Shown: piece by piece, positions 12,681 to 16,404 of the stretch | Numbering within the stretch: the first letter of the stretch is position 1 | Layout of the letters: every line of letters starts with the position of its first letter | Source of the DNA: an uncultured Clostridia bacterium | GTDB lineage: Bacteria > Bacillota > Clostridia > Christensenellales > Borkfalkiaceae | Reading direction: 5' to 3' | DNA: 16,404 bases | NCBI GenBank assembly: GCA_904501815.1 | Contig: CAJGCN010000015.1 | Location: forward strand, 1 to 16,404 | The notes under the pieces: generated by a model | The model's input: the letters and a program-made list of their open reading frames with translations, nothing else | What the model was told of the DNA's origin: nothing | Databases searched by the model: none | Position numbers and translations under genes: made by a program

Positions 12681-12843
12681 AATTACCTCCTTTAAGCGGT
12701 GTTTCCGCCTGACAATAAAAATACCTTATACCGCGCGGCATAAGGACGTCAATCTCGTTTAGAAATTTCAATCTTATCCCTCGACGAGCGGTGTTCCATC
12801 AAACCTTTCGGTACTCGTTGTCTGCGGTTTTGATCTTTTTTAC
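12681..12843 (-). ncRNA. L10-leader-type regulatory region of rplJ-rplL
   Basis: From the promoter near 12843 the mRNA leader includes the sequence CCGCAGACAACGAGTACCGAAAGG. Its CAGACA core and following G-rich part resemble the kink-turn binding site of known L10 leaders of Bacillota. Further down a 22-base stem (12724-12745) followed by a U-rich tail resembles an attenuator. A segment GGGATAAG upstream could pair with CTTATGCC in that stem to prevent it. The known Bacillus rplJL attenuation by L10-L12 supports the model, but the structure has not been calculated here. Confidence 0.7.
12724..12745 (-). terminator. Probable attenuator hairpin in the rplJ leader
   Basis: On the minus strand CCTTATGCC and GGTATAAGG form the two arms around CGCG, with one G-U pair, followed by TATTTTTATTG. 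The structure is about 45 bases before the rplJ ATG. The T-run is interrupted, so termination may be partial. Confidence 0.65.
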
Positions 12844-12849
12844 TTGTCT

Positions 12850-12878
12850 ATTATAACATTTCCGTCAAAGGCAGTCAA
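12850..12878 (-). promoter_or_regulatory. Promoter of rplJ-rplL
   Basis: On the minus strand TTGACT (12878 to 12873), 17-base spacer and TATAAT (12855 to 12850), with TGT before the -10. This is close to the ideal consensus. The -35 box lies in one arm of a 12-bp inverted repeat (12867-12896). Confidence 0.9.
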
Positions 12879-12896
12879 CTGTTTTTGACCGCCTTT
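12867..12896 (-). other. Inverted repeat overlapping the rplJ -35 box
   Basis: AAAGGCGGTCAA and TTGACTGCCTTT form a 12-bp stem with one G-U pair and a loop AAACAG, 18 bases after the rplA stop. No U-run follows on the minus strand, so it is not a classic terminator. It could end or process rplA mRNA, or be a protein-binding palindrome at the promoter. Confidence 0.55.
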
Positions 12897-12914
12897 AACG
12901 AATTTTTTTGTTTT

Positions 12915-13601
12915 TTACGCTTTCGTTTCTACTTTCACGCCAGGACCCATCGTGGAAGCGATCGTCACGCTCTTAATGTATTGTCCTTTTGCTGCAGCGG
13001 GTTTCGCCTTAACGATTGCATCGTAAAGCGCCGTAAAGTTTTCCACGAGCTTTTCTTTGCCGAAGCTCTTCTTGCCGATAGGGCAGTGGATAATAGCCGT
13101 TTTGTCAAGTCTATATTCTACTTTACCTGCTTTTACTTCTTTGATTGCCTTTTCAACGTCCATCGTCACCGTGCCGCTCTTGGGGTTAGGCATCAAGCCC
13201 TTAGGACCAAGCACACGACCGATACGACCTACCATACCCATCATATCGGGGGTGGTGATCATAACGTCGAAATCGAACCAGTTTTCGTTTTGGATTTTCG
13301 CGATAAGTTCTTCCGCGCCTACGAAGTCTGCGCCCGCTGCTTGCGCCGCGTCCGCTTTCGCGCCCTTTGCGATTACGAGAACTCTCTTGGTTTTCCCCGT
13401 TCCGTTGGGAAGAACGAGTACGCCGCGAACTTGTTGGTCTGCTTGACGAGGGTCAACGCCCAAACGAACGTGCATTTCGATCGTTTCGTCGAATTTTGCT
13501 TTCGCCGTTTCAAGCAATACGGAAACCGCTTCTTCGGCTGCGTATTGTTTCGTCAAGTCAAATGCTTTTACGCTATCTTGATATTTTTTTCCGTGTTTCA
13601 T
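12915..13601 (-). CDS. rplA: 50S ribosomal protein L1
   Basis: L1 forms the L1 stalk that helps release deacylated tRNA from the E site, and in many bacteria represses its own operon. The 228-residue protein contains LGVDPRQADQQVRGVLVLPNG-type sequence near the N-terminus and the diagnostic GRVLGPKGLMPNPKSGTV, ending KSVTIASTMGPGVKVET. Length is typical. The ATG at 13601 has AAGGAGG upstream. The 59-base gap after rplK contains a two-helix hairpin that could be an L1 binding site. The gene ends 18 bases before an inverted repeat at the rplJ promoter. Confidence 0.98.
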   Translation of the reverse strand: MKHGKKYQDSVKAFDLTKQYAAEEAVSVLLETAKAKFDETIEMHVRLGVDPRQADQQVRGVLVLPNGTGKTKRVLVIAKGAKADAAQAAGADFVGAEELIAKIQNENWFDFDVMITTPDMMGMVGRIGRVLGPKGLMPNPKSGTVTMDVEKAIKEVKAGKVEYRLDKTAIIHCPIGKKSFGKEKLVENFTALYDAIVKAKPAAAKGQYIKSVTIASTMGPGVKVETKA

Positions 13602-13618
13602 TTTTTATTATCCTCCTT

Positions 13619-13650
13619 GTGGTCAATCGCGAGAGTTTCCTCTCTGCCAC
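13619..13650 (-). promoter_or_regulatory. Two-helix hairpin between rplK and rplA, candidate L1 site
   Basis: On the minus strand GTGG, CA, GAGAG, GAAA, CTCTC, GCGATTGA, CCAC form two short helices joined by an unequal internal loop, closed by a GAAA loop. L1 sites in mRNA have this overall plan, but the site usually lies upstream of rplK, so the call is tentative. Confidence 0.35.
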
Positions 13651-13660
13651 CGCTCTCCTA

Positions 13661-14086
13661 TCAGTCCTCTACGGTGACGCCCATACTGCGGGCGGTACCT
13701 GCAACCATACTCATTGCGCTTTCAAGCGACGTACAGTTCAAATCGGGCATTTTGATTTTCGCGATTTCTTCAACCTGCGCTTTCGTGAGCTTGCCGACTT
13801 TTACCGAGTTGGGCTTTGCGCTTGCCGTTTCTAAACCAAGTGCTTTCTTGATAAGAACGGGAGCGGGGGGAGTCTTCAAAATGAAGGTGAACGAACGATC
13901 TTGGTAAATCGTGACGACCACCGGAATAATGAGACCGGGTTTGTCTGCCGTTTTTGCATTGAACTCCTTCGTGAATCCGGGAAGGTTGATACCGAACGGA
14001 CCAAGCGTAGAACCTACGGGAGGGGCGGGGGTAGCTTTCCCTGCGGGAAGTTGCAATTTTACGACTGCTGTGATTTTCTTAGCCAT
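13661..14086 (-). CDS. rplK: 50S ribosomal protein L11
   Basis: L11 lies at the GTPase-associated centre of the large subunit. The 141-residue protein, exactly the common length, shows PAGKATPAPPVG (14-25) followed by LGPFGINL, and a C-terminal rRNA-binding domain with KPNSVKVGKLTKAQVEEIAKIK and AMSMVAGTARSMGV. The ATG at 14086 has TAGGAGAA upstream. It lies 102 bases after nusG, with a TTCG-loop hairpin just after nusG, and precedes rplA by 59 bases. The order nusG-rplK-rplA is the conserved one. Confidence 0.98.
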   Translation of the reverse strand: MAKKITAVVKLQLPAGKATPAPPVGSTLGPFGINLPGFTKEFNAKTADKPGLIIPVVVTIYQDRSFTFILKTPPAPVLIKKALGLETASAKPNSVKVGKLTKAQVEEIAKIKMPDLNCTSLESAMSMVAGTARSMGVTVED

Positions 14087-14166
14087 AAATATTTTCTCCT
14101 ATTGTGGTTTTATCGTGACGCCCTGAAAAATTTGACGTCTCTCCCACTTTTTTAACAAATGGTTAG

Positions 14167-14186
14167 CTTTCGCTCGAAAGCGAAAG
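14167..14186 (-). other. TTCG-loop hairpin just after nusG
   Basis: On the minus strand CTTTCGCT-TTCG-AGCGAAAG is an eight-bp perfect stem with a UUCG-type loop, two bases after the nusG stop codon. No T-run follows, so it is more likely a stabilising or pausing structure in the nusG-rplK message than a terminator. Confidence 0.55.
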
Positions 14187-14188
14187 GA

Positions 14189-14752
14189 TTATTCCGCTTC
14201 TTCTGCGGAAGGTTCGGGAAGGGGCGCGTCCACTTTCTTGATTTGAATGTACTCCACTTCCACGTCCGTGCTTCTGCCGAACATCGTCGTTGCGACCTTC
14301 GCTTTTTGCGCGGCGTCGTTAAGCGATTTAATCGTACCCAAAAATCCTTTCAACGGACCGTCTTCGATAGACACCGTGTCGCCCACCGTGAAGTCTACTT
14401 CCGCGACGATCGTTTCAAGGCGCATCTTGCGGATTTCTTCTTCGTTCATAGGCTTAGGTCTACCCTGCGGACCGCAAAAACCCGTCACGCCACGAGTACT
14501 CGTCACGTAATACCAGATTTGGTTGGTGTAGATCATTTTAATAAAGACGTAGCAAGGCAAAAGTTTTCTTTCGACGACTTTCTTCTTGCCGTTCTTTTCT
14601 TCAATGACCTGTTCCATCGGGATTTTAAGGTCAACGATATAATCCCCTAAATTGTTGTTTTCGATCAGCTTTTCCAAGCTGTCTTTTACCATCGCTTCAT
14701 ACCCTGAATAGGTGTGAAGAATATACCACTTGGGTTGTTCGTTTTGCGGCAT
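14189..14752 (-). CDS. nusG: Transcription termination/antitermination factor NusG
   Basis: NusG binds RNA polymerase and modulates pausing, termination and coupling to the ribosome. The 187-residue protein has an N-terminal NGN domain beginning PKWYILHTYSGYE (7-19) with LLPCYVFIKM (64-73) and GVTGFCG (88-94). A C-terminal KOW domain (about 122-149, VGDTVSIEDGPLKGFLGTI) follows and ends with an acidic tail. I place the start at ATG 14752, which has AAGGAG six bases upstream. A longer reading from 14800 would include sequence that is really the secE to nusG gap and lacks a ribosome site. The gene follows secE by 17 bases in the standard secE-nusG order. Confidence 0.97.
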   Translation of the reverse strand: MPQNEQPKWYILHTYSGYEAMVKDSLEKLIENNNLGDYIVDLKIPMEQVIEEKNGKKKVVERKLLPCYVFIKMIYTNQIWYYVTSTRGVTGFCGPQGRPKPMNEEEIRKMRLETIVAEVDFTVGDTVSIEDGPLKGFLGTIKSLNDAAQKAKVATTMFGRSTDVEVEYIQIKKVDAPLPEPSAEEAE

Positions 14753-14769
14753 ACTATTCTCCTTCCCCG

Positions 14770-14997
14770 TTAGATATTCGTGATGACTTCGAGAAGCCAA
14801 CCGAGCAACGCGTCAACACCCGTGACGACCGCGAGAAACGCGGCAACGACTACGAGTACGACGCCCGTCGTTTTCAAAACGGTGGTAAACTTAGGCCAAG
14901 TGACCCTTTTCAGTTCGGAAAAGGTTTCCTTGAACTTCGCCCCCACGCGACGGAACCAATTAGGTTTCTTGTTTTTCGTTTTAGTTGCGTTTGCCAT
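14770..14997 (-). CDS. secE: SecE subunit of the protein translocase
   Basis: SecE stabilises SecY in the SecYEG channel. The 75-residue protein is the short single-span form typical of Gram-positive bacteria: a basic N-terminus, the conserved SELKRVTWP (27-35), then one transmembrane helix (about 42-67). The start is ATG at 14997 (MANATK), with AGAGG upstream. An ATG at 15096 would add 33 residues that overlap the end of rpmG and are not family-like. It lies between rpmG and nusG in the normal order. Confidence 0.97.
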   Translation of the reverse strand: MANATKTKNKKPNWFRRVGAKFKETFSELKRVTWPKFTTVLKTTGVVLVVVAAFLAVVTGVDALLGWLLEVITNI

Positions 14998-15013
14998 TTT
15001 TAACCTCTGTTCG

Positions 15014-15040
15014 CCTTTCCCGCGCTTACGCGACGAAAGG
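15014..15040 (-). other. Hairpin between rpmG and secE
   Basis: On the minus strand CCTTTC and GAAAGG form the outer stem, and CGCG-TAAG-CGCG the inner one, with a small internal loop. It has no T-run, so a stabilising or processing role in the message is more likely than termination. Confidence 0.4.
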
Positions 15041-15050
15041 ACGTTTGCGA

Positions 15051-15215
15051 TTATTTGGATTCTTTGTGTTCGGTGTGCTTTTTGCAGAAAGGACAATACT
15101 TAGAAAGAACGAGTCTGTCGGGATCGTTTTTCTTGTTTTTAATCGTGTCGTAGTTTCTGTGCTTACATTCCGTACATTCGAACGTAATTTTAGCTCTTGC
15201 CGTCTTGGTTGCCAT
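15051..15215 (-). CDS. rpmG: 50S ribosomal protein L33
   Basis: L33 is a small protein of the large subunit near the E site. The 54-residue protein has the zinc-ribbon form, with C14, C17, C41 and C44 as two CxxC pairs and the motif ITFECTECKHRNY (10-22) and SKYCPFCKKH (38-47). The start is ATG 15215 with GGAG nine bases upstream. A reading from 15293 would begin in the -35 box. It opens the rpmG-secE-nusG-rplK-rplA transcript. A family variant lacking the cysteines is often used under zinc shortage, and this copy is the zinc-binding kind. Confidence 0.97.
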   Translation of the reverse strand: MATKTARAKITFECTECKHRNYDTIKNKKNDPDRLVLSKYCPFCKKHTEHKESK

Positions 15216-15264
15216 AATCAAAACTCCATACAAAAAAATTACACCCCTTCGAGTGCGTAAATAC

Positions 15265-15293
15265 AGTCTACCACATTTGAAGGGGCTTGTCAA
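15265..15293 (-). promoter_or_regulatory. Promoter of rpmG-secE-nusG-rplK-rplA
   Basis: On the minus strand TTGACA (15293 to 15288), 17-base spacer and TAGACT (15270 to 15265) with TGG before the -10. The inverted pair CCCCTTC (15244-15250) and GAAGGGG (15279-15285) flanks the -10 region. Confidence 0.85.
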
Positions 15294-15347
15294 TCTTTTT
15301 TGCGTAATTTTTTAAAAATTTTTATTTTTTATTTTTTAAGTTTTTTT
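15294..15347. other. AT-rich tract upstream of the rpmG promoter
   Basis: Runs of A or T make up nearly all of this stretch. On the minus strand A-runs lie just upstream of the -35, as in UP elements for ribosomal promoters. No terminator hairpin is visible here for the lipoprotein gene ending at 15362. Confidence 0.5.
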
Positions 15348-15361
15348 CGTAGGAGAAAGGA

Positions 15362-15763
15362 TTAGTCCTTTTCAAGCGTGACAATACCTTGCCCGTAAAA
15401 ATCAAACGTTATCTTTCCGTCTTCCACCGTCACTTCCATCGACTCTCCTTCTTCAAACAAGGTTATCACGTTTCCTTCGCCTTGTTCCCAAGTGCCCGTC
15501 ACGCTTTCGCTCACACCGTCGATTTCTATGGAAATTGTCATCGTTCCGTCTTCTTTTAAAACGATCTGCATTAAATCTTCGTGAAATAACTTTCCTTCGT
15601 ATTCGTCGCCTGCATAAAGGAGCACGGTTTGACCGTCTACCGTCGTGGATACGTATGAAAATTTATACGTGCCAGCTAAGCCCGTATCTCCGCAAGCGGT
15701 GAACCCGAACGCGAAGAAAATAACCGCCAACAGCGAAAGGAAAAAAAGTTTGCATTTTTTCAT
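15362..15763 (-). CDS. Small lipoprotein with a lipocalin-like beta domain
   Basis: The 133-residue protein has a lipoprotein signal: basic start, hydrophobic stretch and lipobox FTAC with C24 as the modified residue. The mature part is a single beta-rich domain with the repeated plan GTYKFSY, LLYAGDEYEG, a strand MQIVLKEDGTMTIS, GTWEQGEGNVI, and a closing VTLEKD. The same plan appears twice in the upstream protein. It resembles lipocalin-like extracytoplasmic domains of Gram-positive bacteria, function unknown. AGGAG lies upstream of the ATG at 15763, and the upstream gene ends 27 bases before, so the two are probably co-transcribed paralogues. Confidence 0.8.
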   Translation of the reverse strand: MKKCKLFFLSLLAVIFFAFGFTACGDTGLAGTYKFSYVSTTVDGQTVLLYAGDEYEGKLFHEDLMQIVLKEDGTMTISIEIDGVSESVTGTWEQGEGNVITLFEEGESMEVTVEDGKITFDFYGQGIVTLEKD

Positions 15764-15790
15764 AAGACTTTCTCCTGCTCAAAACAAATA

Positions 15791-16404
15791 TTATTTCTTT
15801 TTAAGAACGAACCTTGCTCCGTGAGATTCGTATTGAAGAGTGCCGTCTTTATAAAGCGCGAGCTTGGATTTATTCATTACCACGACCGTGCTTCCAGGAT
15901 AACCCGACACCGAGCCGTCCATCGTTTCATACGTACCTTCGTATTGCTCGGCTACTTGCAACACCCCGTCTACGTAAGCTTTTTGAACGAACGAGAATTT
16001 CCCTTCATCGCTGAGCGAAATGGTCATCATCCCTTCGGGAACGGTGATACCCTCATATTCGTCGCCTATGTAATATCTGGTGTTATCGTCCAACAAATAG
16101 TAAAATTCGTAGTAGCCCACGACGGAAGTATCTTCTTTCTTGCTCGATTCTCCGCTTTCCTTTTCAAGAATACACATGCCTACGCCTTCCATAGGAAATT
16201 CAAGAACGCCGTCTTTAAGCGTATACGTTCTCGACGCTTTGCCTACTTTAATTTTTATCTTGTTTCCGCTTGCTTTTTCCCAAGAAGCTTCTTCGGTGTG
16301 CGGAATTCCCCCTTCTTCGTCTATCATAATTAAAGTAAATCTTCCGTTGCTTTCCAACTTAATCGTTATAAAATCTTTGGGTATCACTATTCCCATATAT
16401 TCCG
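15791..16404 (-). CDS. Protein with two or more copies of the lipocalin-like domain, 5' end outside window
   Basis: The reading frame is open to the window edge, and the residues before the first ATG (16396) read EY, matching the GDEYEG motif seen in the other copies. That ATG is therefore internal and the true start lies beyond 16404. Copy 1 begins at EYMGIVIP and ends in MCILEKE. Copy 2 begins GYYEFYY, contains YYIGDEYEGI, MTISLSDEGKFSF and ends FVLKKK. The signal peptide, if present, is outside the window. The adjoining 133-residue lipoprotein is a single-domain paralogue. Function is unknown. Confidence 0.8.
   Translation of the reverse strand, partial: EYMGIVIPKDFITIKLESNGRFTLIMIDEEGGIPHTEEASWEKASGNKIKIKVGKASRTYTLKDGVLEFPMEGVGMCILEKESGESSKKEDTSVVGYYEFYYLLDDNTRYYIGDEYEGITVPEGMMTISLSDEGKFSFVQKAYVDGVLQVAEQYEGTYETMDGSVSGYPGSTVVVMNKSKLALYKDGTLQYESHGARFVLKKK

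Noticed and set aside
12885..13907. Long plus-strand open frame of 340 codons over rplA and rplK
   Set aside because: It is antisense to two certain ribosomal protein genes, has a composition typical of shadow frames and lacks a ribosome site.
14167..14186. Intrinsic terminator after nusG
   Set aside because: The stem is good but no T-run follows on the transcribed strand, so I list it only as a hairpin.
14753..14800. Upstream nusG start at 14800
   Set aside because: The added residues come from the secE end and gap. ATG 14752 has AAGGAG six bases upstream and begins the NGN domain correctly.
14998..15096. Upstream secE start at 15096
   Set aside because: It overlaps rpmG and adds a non-family tail. 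ATG 14997 gives a normal 75-residue SecE.
15216..15293. Upstream rpmG start at 15293
   Set aside because: It lies in the rpmG promoter. ATG 15215 gives a normal 54-residue L33.

Overview
The window reads as chromosome of a Gram-positive, moderately AT-rich Bacillota, most likely a Clostridia-type gut lineage. The evidence is the strong AGGAGG-type ribosome binding sites on nearly every gene, sigma-A-like promoters, intrinsic terminators, RuvX beside a DUF1292 (YrzB-type) protein, lipobox lipoproteins and a PssA/Psd pair. I cannot name a genus. Most genes lie on the minus strand. No tRNA, rRNA, CRISPR array, transposase or phage gene was seen.

Layout from left to right. (1) 1-1183: the end of a translation cluster, frr (cut by the window edge) and pyrH. 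(2) 1184-2245: a small accessory island carrying a dispersed repeat, a 69-residue HTH protein, a pair of inverted hairpin repeats, and a DUF559 (Vsr-like) endonuclease gene whose ribosome binding site is built from one repeat. The island splits the usual rpsB-tsf-pyrH-frr order. (3) 2270-4149: tsf and rpsB with their own promoter. (4) 4227-5597: an inverted repeat pair, a DUF1292 protein, ruvX, and a divergent small membrane-anchored protein. (5) 5600-7833: a probable DNA-binding protein with two SANT/Myb-like repeats, and two plus-strand genes of unknown function. (6) 7846-8796: a cyclophilin-like lipoprotein lacking the usual active-site residues. (7) 8851-11665: a membrane-lipid operon, flippase-like protein to pssA to psd. 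(8) 11714-15293: rpmG-secE-nusG-rplK-rplA and rplJ-rplL, with an L10-leader-type attenuator before rplJ. rpoB does not follow rplL. (9) 15362-16404: two adjacent genes for a repeated small beta-rich domain, the first cut by the window end and the second an intact lipoprotein.

Functionally this is mostly core machinery: ribosomal proteins, EF-Ts, RRF, NusG, SecE, UMP kinase and phosphatidylethanolamine synthesis. Species-specific genes sit in the gaps. The most unusual part is the island between tsf and pyrH. Other points of interest are the apparently leaderless genes, the near-universal extended -10 promoters, and the tandem lipoprotein family at the right end.
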